64,000 nt of DNA, taken from NCBI GenBank assembly GCA_900552945.1, contig USBI01000002.1:14769-78768 (forward strand), read 5' to 3'. The DNA is from an uncultured Oscillospiraceae bacterium (GTDB lineage: Bacteria; Bacillota; Clostridia; Oscillospirales; Ruminococcaceae). Positions 1-7,809 of the stretch are shown piece after piece. The number at the start of each line of letters is the position of its first letter. The stretch's first letter is position 1. The notes beneath the pieces were generated by a model, which was not told the DNA's origin, searched no databases, and saw only the letters and a list, made by a program, of their open reading frames with translations. Made by a program: the position numbers and the translations under genes.

Positions 1-187
1 TTTGATAAGCGATTGCCGTATCAAAGAAGTTGACGCCAAGTTCCAAGCCTTTCTTGATGATTTCACGGGAATGCTCTTCATCAATCGTCCAGCTATGCTG
101 ACCGTTTCCGGCTTCGCCGAAGCCCATACATCCCATACAAATACGGGATATTTTAAGGTTTGAGTCACCCAATTTTGTATATTTCAT
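1..187 (-). CDS. Aldo/keto reductase, N-terminal part (cut by window edge)
   Basis: The first 62 codons of an NADPH-dependent aldo/keto reductase. The translation starts MKYTKLGDSNLKISRICMG and contains GVNFFDTA, the beta-strand with the catalytic Asp of the family; the Tyr/Lys/His part of the active site lies outside. The ATG at 187 follows AGGAGAAGGTT. It sits 68 bp downstream of a flavodoxin remnant in the same direction, consistent with a chromosomal redox operon that pre-dates insertion of the neighbouring element. The substrate cannot be told from this fragment. Confidence 0.85.
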   Translation of the reverse strand, partial: MKYTKLGDSNLKISRICMGCMGFGEAGNGQHSWTIDEEHSREIIKKGLELGVNFFDTAIAYQ

Positions 188-254
188 AACCTTCTCCTGA
201 ACAACGTTTGCAGGAATGGATGCAAAACGTTTTCTCTTGCGTCCGCTCTTTGGC

Positions 255-479
255 TCAAAAACCGCTGGCCCAAGTTTTTAACTCCTGCTCTGAAATCTGG
301 TTGAGCATTCTTCCCGTTTTCCAGCTCGCATTCGGACAAAGGGATTGCAGCACTTCTACGGTCCTGCCCATTCCACTTCCGCCGGAGGTTGCAAAGGGAA
401 TGATTGTTTTTCCTGAAAAATCGCAGCTTTCTACAAAGGTGTTGATGATGGCCGGTGCAACATACCACCAGATGGGATA
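255..479 (-). pseudogene. Flavodoxin gene remnant (3' part)
   Basis: The minus strand encodes 74 residues beginning YPIWWYVAPAIINTF and containing PFATSGGSGMGRT, which are the second half of a long-chain flavodoxin (FMN electron carrier) including the 90s-loop and the SGGSG region. The frame is blocked upstream by a TAG at 480-482, and the N-terminal half with the phosphate-binding loop is absent. The ordinary stop is at 255-257. The break coincides with the start of mobile-element sequence, so the gene was probably split by element insertion. The missing half should lie beyond the right end of the element, outside this window. Confidence 0.75.
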
Positions 480-552
480 CTAAACTGTAGCCTGCCTCTG
501 TTTTCTCTTGAAAATACGGGGCTTAACGCCATACAAAAATGTGTTTTGTGTT

Positions 553-624
553 CCGTCTCCTGCTTATATTCTAAAAGAGACGGGAGGCTTTTGTAATTAT
601 TATACAGCGATTTCACTTGTATAA
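553..624. repeat. Inverted repeats at presumed left end of the ICE
   Basis: Two perfect short inverted repeats lie between the broken flavodoxin and the recombinase operon: CCGTCTC (553-559) with GAGACGG (577-583), and TTATACA (600-606) with TGTATAA (618-624). Their position beside recombinase genes fits recombinase-binding or arm sites, but no att core can be proven without the right end. Confidence 0.4.
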
Positions 625-660
625 CAAGCCATGCCCATTTTCAGAAACGCCTGATAGAGC

Positions 661-690
661 AGAGCCGGCGAACTGTTAATCGCCGGCTCT
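661..690 (-). terminator. Hairpin downstream of the recombinase operon
   Basis: A perfect 11-bp stem, AGAGCCGGCGA with TCGCCGGCTCT and an 8-nt loop, lies 17 bp beyond the stop of the tnpC-like gene. No clear U-run follows on the minus strand, so it is either a weak terminator or an RNA-stabilising end structure. Confidence 0.45.
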
Positions 691-707
691 ATGTATGAAT
701 TCTTGAA

Positions 708-1097
708 TTATAAGTTTCTGAGGATATTCAGGCTTTTCTTATTCAAAGCCTTTTGCAGTCGCTGATTCTCTGCCTGAAGTTTTGCGTTTTCAAATTTCAG
801 TTCCGCAATCTGTTGCCTGAGAAGCTCGATCCGTCTGTCCATTGCTTGATCAAGTATGTTTCTCCGAGGGTCAATCGTTCCTGACTGCTGCTCCATCGCA
901 CGGTCGATATCCGCCCGTACAATTGCGTTCTTGTAGAAAAATCCCCTTGACAATCCTGTCATCTTCATAAGCTGCGGCACAGAAATCCGTTCGCCGTCCT
1001 CTAATAACTTTCGGATTGCCCGCTTTGCAGCGGCTATTTTCTCATCGCTGCGCTCTTTGTTGATTTCAATCATCCTGTCGTATTTGCTCATATTCAT
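708..1097 (-). CDS. TnpC-like accessory protein of a Tn554-type recombination module
   Basis: A 129-residue protein that resembles the DUF6262/TnpC family encoded after the two recombinases of Tn554. The N-terminal half is basic and helix-turn-helix-like (VPQLMKMTGLSRGFFYKN, about residues 40-57). The C-terminal half is a long coiled coil (ELLRQQIAELKFENAKLQAEN). In Tn554, TnpC influences the orientation and frequency of transposition. The ATG at 1097 follows GGGGTG and overlaps the end of the upstream recombinase by about 30 bp, which implies translational coupling. An ATG at 1091 is an alternative start. Function is assigned by family and position. Confidence 0.7.
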   Translation of the reverse strand: MNMSKYDRMIEINKERSDEKIAAAKRAIRKLLEDGERISVPQLMKMTGLSRGFFYKNAIVRADIDRAMEQQSGTIDPRRNILDQAMDRRIELLRQQIAELKFENAKLQAENQRLQKALNKKSLNILRNL

Positions 1098-2574
1098 CAC
1101 CCCATCCCTCTAAGTGCGCCAGCAGGATTCTTGTCTGCGCCTCTCTTGCCCGGCGAGTTTCATCCGCCAACAGTTGATTGCTCATTTTGCGGTAATGCTT
1201 GACCGCTCCGAGACTTTTGTGTCCAAGCAGTTTGGCAATCGTCCAGTCATCCAGATGCAGTTCTGTCAGCTTTACTCCATAGGAGCGTCGGAACATATGT
1301 GATCCGAAGCGGAAGGGTTTTCCCTCGTCGTCTGTCAAGCCTTCTCTTTGGATCAGTCCGAGGACTTTATGTTTAACCGTCGTATATTGAAGCGGTCGTC
1401 TGTTGTCCTTTTCATCCACGAATATGTATTCCGACTCACCGTGTTGCTGTTCGGAGTATTCAATGGATTTGCGGATCAGGGCGGCAAGTTCCGCACTGAT
1501 TGGTTTTTCATAAGTGCTGGTCTTTACCTGCTGAATCCTTATGATATCCAATCCATTGCGATTGGAGAGGCAGTTCCGCCGCAGTGTCAGCGTATCGGAT
1601 ATCCGTGTTCCGAGCATCTGATGGATGACCAAGCATCTTGTGAGCTGCACATCTAACTTTGTGATATGTGCGTTTAGGCGCTTTAGCTCGTTTTCCGAGT
1701 AGGTTTTGAATTCGGGCTGGATTTCAGAGGGAATGTCCGTGCTGATAAACAGCCGCTCCAAATTTGGATAACCGCATATTTTCCCGATGGTTTCCAGCAC
1801 ATTCCGCAGTTTCAATATGTTATCGCTGTTGCTTCTGCCGGAACCGCCGTCCGTCGCCTTATAGATCAGATAATCTTCCAATAATGCTCTGTCTATCTTG
1901 GCACAGGAGTCGATATCGATTTCCTTTGCTCTCAGATAGGCTGAAAACTGCCGCATCGAAGTCATTTCCCGCTGCACAGTTCCCAATTTCTCAAATTTCA
2001 GATGCTGGTAGATTGCCAGCTTGAATTCTTCCCGGATACCGTCCTGTGTTATCCCTGTGAAGTTTAAGGTTTCCGTGTTGTAAATCGGGTTGTCGTTTAT
2101 TACCAGCCCCAACCGGTCTAACCGCCAGACGTCCTTTTCTTTTTCTTGCCGCAGATCCTGCGGTTGTAAAAATCGAAGGAGATTCATTACATATCGGATG
2201 AGACGAGCTTGAACTTTGACTGTTGTTCCGTAAACCGTATTTTTCTCATAGAAGAACGGCATACCGTTTCCTAACATCCACACAAACAGCAGCTTTGTCC
2301 ATTCCTTCTCATTCCAATCGGTAAAGCTGCGAGGCTTTTTCCTTGACCGCTGAATTGCCTGACAAAGTTGGTTATAGTAGGTCTTGTCATGCTTGACGGT
2401 CTTTAAGGATACTTTTTCCCCTCTGTGCAGAAGATAACGCCGGAATTCTTCTCTCATGGTGTTTGTAGGGAGCAGGGATAAGTCATAGCAATCGGTTTCT
2501 GCATCAAGGCTTTTCCCATTCTGAACGGCGATCAAACCGCATTCCAATTCCCGGTAGAATACTTTATCTGCCAT
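1066..2574 (-). CDS. Tyrosine recombinase, TnpB-like (third of three)
   Basis: A 502-residue phage-integrase-family recombinase. The C-terminal catalytic domain shows Arg in GTRISDTLTLR, the HMFRRSYG box (HxxR), LLGHKS (His) and the nucleophile Tyr in HYRKMS. A SAM-like core-binding domain precedes it, around residues 170-280. The start ATG at 2574 follows GAAAGGAGACAAAC and overlaps the stop of the preceding recombinase. Together with the two upstream recombinases and the TnpC-like gene it forms a Tn554-type gene set, expected to carry out strand exchange for the whole element. The catalytic set appears complete, so it should be active. Confidence 0.85.
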   Translation of the reverse strand: MADKVFYRELECGLIAVQNGKSLDAETDCYDLSLLPTNTMREEFRRYLLHRGEKVSLKTVKHDKTYYNQLCQAIQRSRKKPRSFTDWNEKEWTKLLFVWMLGNGMPFFYEKNTVYGTTVKVQARLIRYVMNLLRFLQPQDLRQEKEKDVWRLDRLGLVINDNPIYNTETLNFTGITQDGIREEFKLAIYQHLKFEKLGTVQREMTSMRQFSAYLRAKEIDIDSCAKIDRALLEDYLIYKATDGGSGRSNSDNILKLRNVLETIGKICGYPNLERLFISTDIPSEIQPEFKTYSENELKRLNAHITKLDVQLTRCLVIHQMLGTRISDTLTLRRNCLSNRNGLDIIRIQQVKTSTYEKPISAELAALIRKSIEYSEQQHGESEYIFVDEKDNRRPLQYTTVKHKVLGLIQREGLTDDEGKPFRFGSHMFRRSYGVKLTELHLDDWTIAKLLGHKSLGAVKHYRKMSNQLLADETRRAREAQTRILLAHLEGWGDEYEQIRQDD

Positions 2575-4318
2575 GTTTGTCTCCTTTCTTCAGACAGGAA
2601 GCCAAGCTGTTGCCCGGTTTCCCGAAAAATTCTGTGTTTGCCGCGGCGATCTTTTTCGGCATATAGTCGATGTACTGCTCGGTCATTTCCTCGTAGTCGT
2701 GTCCGAGGTAATCTCGTATGCTTTGCAAGGACACGCCGCTGTCATAGAAAAATGTTGCTACCGTATGGCGGTAATCGTGAGATTGGAATAAGTATTCACC
2801 TCCCTTCACGGCATTATCGCTGCAGAACTTCTTCATCTGATAGCGGAAGGTCTGCGTCCGGTAAGCGCCGCCGTATTGATTGGTGAAGAGATAGTCTTCC
2901 GGGCCGACGCCATTCCGTTTGATATACACCTGCATGATTTCATATAGTCCGTCAGATATCGGTATCCGCTTGTAGGTTTTCATCTTGATTTGATAAACCT
3001 GTATCCACGCATCCTGTCCTTGACGGTAATAGGCGTTTCCTTTCAGAGTACAGACTTCACTGATCCGAAGCCCGATGCACCACAGGTGCAGGAACATACA
3101 GCGAAGATGTTCCGGCAGCAGGGGGAGCTTTTCGAGCATTTCCATGTACACTTCCGGCGATACGCTTCGGTCATGATGCTTGGGGATAACCTTCTTCTGA
3201 TAATATTCCAAGTGAAAGGGAACCTTTTGGGCATATCCCCGTACCGTCAGGAAGCTGAAGAATTGATAAATCTCCAACAGATATTCGTTATAGGTCTTGG
3301 CAATAATATTTTGATTCTGCAGCTCTTTGATGTAGCGTTCCATCTGTTCTTCCGTGCAATCACATATGGATTGCTCCTGCTCATTGAACCATACCAGCAT
3401 ATTTCGCAGTCCGCAGTATCCTATTTTAATCGTGCTGACGGCTCTGCTCGTGATGCCGAATTGGTATTTTATATATTCCTTTGCATATTGCCTGTCGACC
3501 GGATGTGAAATCTCCGCAAAGGATATGCTGGCGAGCGAACTGCTTGGATTTATCCGGTTCTTCGGAAGCTGCAGTCTTTCTATATACCACACATTGGCGT
3601 TCCAATGGATTTCATCGCTTTGCAGGAAGAGTGTTTTTCTGCAATAGTTCAGAATCGGCAAGAGAAGGTCTTTTCGGGTACCGCTCGATGTATGTTCGGC
3701 AAGGTACTGTTCAAATCCCTTTTCCGTTTTAGAGTCCATTTCTTCAATGTTTCCGATACCATTCTCTATACAGAAATCATACAGATATTGCAGCCCTGAC
3801 AGTCTGAACTCCCGTCGCCTCGTTTCCTTGAATCTGCTGATTACGCTATTCAGCGTCTGAAAGATCTGCTCCTTCAGCAGTATTGGGCAATTTCGTCTGA
3901 AATCCCATACCATATTCGGTTTGTGCCTGACGGAATCGAATTCCATTTCGATGGATTGCTCCGGGTGGTATGGGAGGAACAGAACCTTATCTTCCAATCG
4001 CCATCGGTACTCATAGCGTCCGGTGATGGTTTTCATTTGTTGCCTGATATGCGCTTGCTTCGCACGGTCAAAGGCAAGTATATAACCGTTTGTCCGCCGG
4101 ATTCCCGCATCGATCTGCAAATATTCTTCGTAGGCTTTCCTGAGAGGGTAATCCATTTCAAAGATGCTTTGGATTCTTTCTTCCAGAAGAAACTGCTTCA
4201 GCTTCTTTTTTGCAGAGTCGCATACATCCTGACAGCCGTCAATAATTTCCGATATATCTTCCGGCAGCGTAAGCTGTTTTTCCTCTGTCTGCCATTGCCT
4301 CAGAGCGTATGCGGGCAT
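2564..4318 (-). CDS. Tyrosine recombinase, TnpB-like (second of three)
   Basis: A 584-residue site-specific recombinase. Catalytic residues are visible near the C-terminus: GLRISEV (Arg I), HDYRHTVATFF (His/Arg), YLGHDY (His) and EQYIDYM (nucleophile Tyr). The long N-terminal region is the size seen in Tn554 TnpB (about 630 residues). The ATG at 4318 follows AGGAGGTGACAAAAG, 16 bp after the first recombinase. The gene ends inside the start of the third recombinase. Three recombinases in a row instead of the two in Tn554 is the arrangement seen in several large Firmicute elements. Confidence 0.85.
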   Translation of the reverse strand: MPAYALRQWQTEEKQLTLPEDISEIIDGCQDVCDSAKKKLKQFLLEERIQSIFEMDYPLRKAYEEYLQIDAGIRRTNGYILAFDRAKQAHIRQQMKTITGRYEYRWRLEDKVLFLPYHPEQSIEMEFDSVRHKPNMVWDFRRNCPILLKEQIFQTLNSVISRFKETRRREFRLSGLQYLYDFCIENGIGNIEEMDSKTEKGFEQYLAEHTSSGTRKDLLLPILNYCRKTLFLQSDEIHWNANVWYIERLQLPKNRINPSSSLASISFAEISHPVDRQYAKEYIKYQFGITSRAVSTIKIGYCGLRNMLVWFNEQEQSICDCTEEQMERYIKELQNQNIIAKTYNEYLLEIYQFFSFLTVRGYAQKVPFHLEYYQKKVIPKHHDRSVSPEVYMEMLEKLPLLPEHLRCMFLHLWCIGLRISEVCTLKGNAYYRQGQDAWIQVYQIKMKTYKRIPISDGLYEIMQVYIKRNGVGPEDYLFTNQYGGAYRTQTFRYQMKKFCSDNAVKGGEYLFQSHDYRHTVATFFYDSGVSLQSIRDYLGHDYEEMTEQYIDYMPKKIAAANTEFFGKPGNSLASCLKKGDKHGR

Positions 4319-4334
4319 CTTTTGTCACCTCCTG

Positions 4335-5453
4335 TTACAGCAGCTTATCCACATCGTATAGCGCAGAATGCTTGGCATAAAATTCCTGACTGGCTTCTAT
4401 GAGTTCGTCATCGATAATGTTCAGATAACGGATGGTGGTATCCAGGTGCTTGTGTCCGAGCGCCTGCTGGATCAGTTCCAGCCGCCAGCCGTCTTTTCGC
4501 CGCATATTGGCGAAATACCTGCGGAGCATATGGGGAGTCAGATCAATTCCGGTCTTTTTCTCCATGCGGCTTAACATATCGTAAACGCTGTCCACCTTCA
4601 GTGGCTCTCCGGCAGTTTTGCCGGAGATATTGACGAACAGGTATCTCTGATGCTGGAGAAGCTCCCGATACTCCGCGAGGTAGTACATTAAAAACTCATA
4701 GGTGTCATCGCTGATTCGTGCTTTTCGATATTCCGCGTTTTTTGCTCTGGCATCGTTATCGTTGTCCTCGCGGAAGTACACGCCAATCAGGTGATTCTGA
4801 TAATCAATGTCGTGTGCATAATCTACGCCGAGGATTTCTCCGATACGGAAGCCTGTCTCGGCAATCAGCAGCAGAAGAAGCTGATCGCGGCAATTGGTGC
4901 AAGCCTTCAGGATTGTGACGATTTCCTCATGCTCGGCCGGTCTGACCTTCCGATCCTCCGCTTTCAGATAACCTTTGAAGGATTGATAGCGAAGTTTCTT
5001 CTTTACGCCTACGGCATTGGCGGCAAAGTGGTAATTGTAGGACAGTACCTTTAGGCCGCCAAGTTGTTCGTACTGCGCCTCGATATAAAGAAAGAACCTG
5101 AACACATCTTCCAAGTATGCATTACAGGTTCCGTTGTGAATCGGTCGTATATTTTCCTTTTGAGTGTGATTTCCGGCTTTCAGCCAATATAGGAAATTCA
5201 CAAAGTGTTCGTTCTGCCTCTCAAAGTCCAACTCATAGATCTGCGGTATTTCCATCTGTATTTCGTTTAGATATTCCAGATAGTAGCAGATGGCGAAGGC
5301 GGATCGTCTTACCGTATTTGGCGAACGGTTGGCCTTGATTTTGTGCTTTAGGTACTTGGTCGGCAGAAGAACGATATCCATCGTGTCACAGTCACGGATC
5401 AGAAAGTATTTCTCTGTGTTTTCCGATATGGTTTCAACTTTATACCGTTTCAT
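4335..5453 (-). CDS. Tyrosine recombinase, TnpA-like (first of three)
   Basis: A 372-residue integrase whose length matches Tn554 TnpA (361). Catalytic motifs: TGFRIGEILG (Arg I), PHMLRRYFAN (HxxR), ALGHKHLDTT (His) and IRYLN (Tyr). It leads the operon: ATG at 5453 after AAAGGAGGTCGGCAG. It probably chooses and cuts the att sites with its two partners. The operon tnpA-tnpB-tnpB-tnpC-like reads outward, toward the flavodoxin junction. That is the usual position of an integration module next to an element end. Confidence 0.87.
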   Translation of the reverse strand: MKRYKVETISENTEKYFLIRDCDTMDIVLLPTKYLKHKIKANRSPNTVRRSAFAICYYLEYLNEIQMEIPQIYELDFERQNEHFVNFLYWLKAGNHTQKENIRPIHNGTCNAYLEDVFRFFLYIEAQYEQLGGLKVLSYNYHFAANAVGVKKKLRYQSFKGYLKAEDRKVRPAEHEEIVTILKACTNCRDQLLLLLIAETGFRIGEILGVDYAHDIDYQNHLIGVYFREDNDNDARAKNAEYRKARISDDTYEFLMYYLAEYRELLQHQRYLFVNISGKTAGEPLKVDSVYDMLSRMEKKTGIDLTPHMLRRYFANMRRKDGWRLELIQQALGHKHLDTTIRYLNIIDDELIEASQEFYAKHSALYDVDKLL

Positions 5454-5474
5454 CTGCCGACCTCCTTTCCTTTA

Positions 5475-5500
5475 CGCAATACACAGTATACCGTGTTGCG
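5475..5500 (-). promoter_or_regulatory. Promoter/operator region of the recombinase operon
   Basis: An imperfect inverted repeat (CGCAA-ACAC facing GTGTTGCG) brackets a minus-strand TATACT at 5485-5490 that could be a -10 box. No good -35 is visible 17 bp upstream. Overlap of a dyad with a -10 suggests repressor control of excision genes. Confidence 0.35.
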
Positions 5501-5581
5501 CTTTCAATATCCAGCGCAAACCGCAATAAATATCGGAGAATTTTTGTTTCCCGAACCGGGCATAAGCAACAACATTTCATC

Positions 5582-5956
5582 TCACTTTTCAGCTTCTTCT
5601 TGCTGCGCCAGCAGCTTGTCCAAACCAAAGCTCACAGCGATGGCATGATCCACATATTGCATCGTCTCTGTGTTAACACTGCCGACATATTCCTTCAGCC
5701 GCTCCCGGTCTATCGTCCGCACCTGTTCCAGCAGAATGCAGGAGTCGGTAAAAAGCCTTGTTCCTTCTTCGTCAAGCAGGACATGAGTCGGCATATCCTT
5801 TTTCCTTCTGCCGGTAATGGCGGCGGCAATAACGGTCGGAGAAAAATGGTTCCCTGTGTTGTTCTGTATGATCAGGACGGGACGAATGCCACCCTGTTCA
5901 CAGCCGACAGTCGGGTTTAGATCCGCGTAATAAATGTCACCCCGTTTAATCTCCAT
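5582..5956 (-). CDS. MazF/PemK-family endoribonuclease toxin
   Basis: A 124-residue PemK/MazF protein: MEIKRGDIYYADLNPTVG at the N-terminus, RPVLIIQNN (about 26-34), TVIAAAITGR (about 43-52), then THVLLD and LEQVRTID. These are the standard MazF fold strands, including the Arg and Ser/Thr of the active site. Such toxins cleave mRNA at short sequences. The ATG at 5956 follows CAGGAGGCAGACGC. It follows a 132-codon gene with a 14-bp spacing. No MazE/AbrB-type antitoxin is adjacent, so the partner is either the upstream gene or absent. It likely stabilises the element or has an element-control role. Confidence 0.85.
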   Translation of the reverse strand: MEIKRGDIYYADLNPTVGCEQGGIRPVLIIQNNTGNHFSPTVIAAAITGRRKKDMPTHVLLDEEGTRLFTDSCILLEQVRTIDRERLKEYVGSVNTETMQYVDHAIAVSFGLDKLLAQQEEAEK

Positions 5957-5970
5957 GCGTCTGCCTCCTG

Positions 5971-6369
5971 TCACAGCTCCATACCGTACTCAGCCGTCGT
6001 CGCCATCTCGTCCTCATAGTTACAATATTCGTTAAAGCTATCCATCGTAACCATAGGGATTTCCTTCGCTTCTGTTTCACCCGTCTGAATGGAAGCGAGC
6101 AGGGGGATAATCTGACGGCACAAATCCTGATCCGGGCATTGGTCTATAAATCCGCCGATTGTATTCAGAATCAGCCTGTCCAGCATATCTGTCAGAACGA
6201 TCTTTTCTGCGTCAAACTGATGTGCGCCGAGAAAATTGGCGATATGCTCCGGCGTCATGTCAAAAACATATTCCTGTCTGTTGCCGCTTAAAGGATAAAT
6301 ATATGCATACCCGGCATGAGCTTTGCCGAGGATTTCATCTTCAATGATTTTTTGGTCTTTCTCATCCAT
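5971..6369 (-). CDS. Unknown protein encoded upstream of MazF
   Basis: A 132-residue acidic protein I do not recognise. It opens MDEKDQKIIEDEI, has a central helical segment (DMLDRLILNTIGGFIDQ) and an acidic tail (EYCNYEDEMATT). No DNA-binding motif, signal peptide or membrane segment is apparent. The ATG at 6369 follows AAGGAGGAACCAAAT. It is encoded immediately before the MazF-like toxin, so it is a candidate antitoxin or co-regulated element gene; that is inference from position only. Confidence 0.6.
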   Translation of the reverse strand: MDEKDQKIIEDEILGKAHAGYAYIYPLSGNRQEYVFDMTPEHIANFLGAHQFDAEKIVLTDMLDRLILNTIGGFIDQCPDQDLCRQIIPLLASIQTGETEAKEIPMVTMDSFNEYCNYEDEMATTAEYGMEL

Positions 6370-6397
6370 ATTTGGTTCCTCCTTCTGCTACTTATGT

Positions 6398-6438
6398 AAA
6401 AGGCGGCGATCCGCTGGTTGGGCAGACCGCGGCCTTTT
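6398..6438 (-). promoter_or_regulatory. Inverted repeat upstream of the mazF operon
   Basis: AAAAGGC (6398-6404) faces GCCTTTT (6432-6438) with a GC-rich middle, 20-60 bp ahead of the ribosome binding site of the 5971-6369 gene. It could be a leader hairpin or an operator. The rest of the 506-bp gap 6370-6875 holds one other 7-bp inverted repeat (ACGGACA 6689-6695 with TGTCCGT 6711-6717) and no gene I can support. Confidence 0.35.
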
Positions 6439-6819
6439 GATATCAATCGTTTTGTTTTGCTTACCGATATTTGAGCCACGCCACCCCTCGGCATACGGGA
6501 ACGCATCTTCCGGTCATGCATTTGACCTCATGGGAATCTCACCCCTCCCAGGTTCTCTGCGAGGCGCCCTCCTTTGCTGCGACGGTTTGTTCACGCTCGG
6601 CTTTAGGACTGGACGCAAGTATCTTTAATGCCTCTGCCTGTCGTGGCCTTCGCTGCGGATGCGCCGCACCGTCTGAATCTTGAAGCCAACGGACACCCTT
6701 TTTGAATGCCTGTCCGTGGATTCGCTCATGTGGCTTGCCTGTTTAGAAGCAGCAGAGGGAAAGTAAAAAATGCGCTGTACTATGAAATTTTCAAAGAGCA
6801 ACGCCCGTCTTTCCCCATG

Positions 6820-6857
6820 AGAAAAACAGGCAAAGGATTTGTTCCTTCACCTGTTTC
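6820..6857 (-). terminator. Rho-independent terminator after the sigma factor gene
   Basis: On the minus strand AAACAGGTGAAGGA pairs (with G-U pairs) to TCCTTTGCCTGTTT around an ACAAA loop and runs into TTTTTC. It starts about 20 bp after the stop of the sigma-factor-like gene. Confidence 0.65.
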
Positions 6858-6875
6858 CTCATTTCGAAGCGTTTT

Positions 6876-7355
6876 TTAGCCCCTGTTTTCAAAAAATTTT
6901 TTTATTTTTTCTAAAGCACGGTCTATTGATCGCTTCACCGGCATAATGGAGCAGCCCTCTATCTCCGCAATCTTTTCGTATGTAAAATCGTAGAAATAAT
7001 AGAGGATTAGCCGCCGTCGCTGCGCTTTCGGCAGACGGTCAATCGCCTGATAGAGCCGTTCATACTGCATTCTGCGATACACGGCTTCTTCCACAGAGAG
7101 GGGCGCTCTCCACATTCGCTGTTCCAGTGTTTCCTCTGAAAGTTCAGAGTGTTCGATATGCCTGTCCCATTCGTTGAGGTAGGACAGATCGTCCAGCTCG
7201 AACGCATTCAGCGTCTCATACAGAGCGCTGTCAATCTCCATTTCATGAAGCGCACCTGTTCCGTCGCGGAAGGACAGGTAAAATTTGCCGTCTGCGACAT
7301 TCAGAGTGTACGGGTTATATTTATCTTTTCTTCTTTTTGGATGTTTCCCATCCAC
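6876..7355 (-). CDS. Sigma-70-like RNA polymerase sigma factor (ICE type)
   Basis: A 159-residue protein whose C-terminal 60 residues are a sigma region 4: RLPKAQRRRLILYYFYDFTYEKIAEIEG followed by a recognition helix around SIMPVKRSIDRALEKI. The N-terminal half is poorly conserved, as in the short sigma-like proteins carried by Tn1549-type elements. The start is GTG at 7355 after GGAGGTAAAACACA; no better ATG exists in frame. It is followed by a terminator and preceded by a hairpin that abuts its ribosome binding site. It probably switches on element genes such as excision or transfer genes, but the target promoters cannot be seen here. Confidence 0.8.
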   Translation of the reverse strand: MDGKHPKRRKDKYNPYTLNVADGKFYLSFRDGTGALHEMEIDSALYETLNAFELDDLSYLNEWDRHIEHSELSEETLEQRMWRAPLSVEEAVYRRMQYERLYQAIDRLPKAQRRRLILYYFYDFTYEKIAEIEGCSIMPVKRSIDRALEKIKKFFENRG

Positions 7356-7370
7356 TGTGTTTTACCTCCA

Positions 7371-7403
7371 ATCAATCGTTTTGAGCAAATCAAAGCGATT
7401 GAT
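7371..7403 (-). promoter_or_regulatory. Hairpin adjoining the sigma factor ribosome binding site
   Basis: ATCAATCG (7371-7378) pairs perfectly with CGATTGAT (7396-7403) and extends further with one mismatch (TTTG/CAAA). On the mRNA it ends directly against the TGGAGG of the sigma gene, so it could control translation initiation. Confidence 0.45.
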
Positions 7404-7440
7404 CGGGGGATCGCGGCAGCCTACGCCGCATATATGGCAA

Positions 7441-7480
7441 AAGGCGCACAGGCAGGCAAATTTACCCGCTTGCGCGCCTT
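7441..7480 (-). promoter_or_regulatory. Second leader hairpin upstream of the sigma factor gene
   Basis: AAGGCGC faces GCGCCTT with a partly paired interior, about 90-125 nt ahead of the sigma factor start. A U-rich stretch follows on the minus strand (GCGCCTTTTGCC), so it may act as an attenuator. Confidence 0.35.
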
Positions 7481-7568
7481 GACATTGACCGTATTTATTT
7501 TGAGAACATTGAGAGGCAGTCTGCGCAATACAGAGGCATTGTGCCTTTAATATGCTTTCTAACACACA

Positions 7569-7605
7569 AAAAATGAACTGCAACTCATTTTCATAAGTGC
7601 AGTTC
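7569..7605 (-). terminator. Terminator in the leader of the sigma factor gene
   Basis: On the minus strand GAACTGCACTTAT and ATGAGTTGCAGTTC form a long stem capped by GAAA, followed by ATTTTTT. No full-length minus-strand gene ends just before it; only an 18-codon reading frame does. It is therefore probably an attenuator rather than an operon end. Confidence 0.6.
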
Positions 7606-7618
7606 GATACCCGTTGTA

Positions 7619-7675
7619 CTATGTAACTTTTTTCGTGTTGAAAATCCTCGAAATCAATTTGTAGGACTCCTTCAT
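7619..7675 (-). CDS. Possible 18-residue leader peptide
   Basis: The frame MKESYKLISRIFNTKKVT starts with ATG at 7675, five bases after GGAGG, and ends with TAG 14 bp before a strong terminator hairpin. The open frame actually extends upstream without a start to about 7757, so it may instead be the tail of a decayed gene. Ribosome-mediated attenuation is possible but unproven. Confidence 0.35.
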   Translation of the reverse strand: MKESYKLISRIFNTKKVT

Positions 7676-7746
7676 TCTAACCTCCGTAGTTGCATCATTT
7701 TCTTGACAAACTTCTCCTTTCAAAGTGATTAGTAACTCACTCGATA

Positions 7747-7791
7747 TGAGCGTTATGGTTATTTATGTGAGCGTTAGCGCATACTACAATA
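7747..7791 (+). promoter_or_regulatory. Promoter and putative operator of the Xre regulator
   Basis: TGAGCGTTA occurs twice in direct orientation (7747-7755 and 7768-7776), exactly 21 bp or two helical turns apart, just ahead of a TACAAT -10-like box (7785-7790) and 20-60 bp before the Xre start. This fits autorepression by the encoded HTH protein. Confidence 0.45.
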
Positions 7792-7809
7792 TATACGAGG
7801 TGAGGTGCA

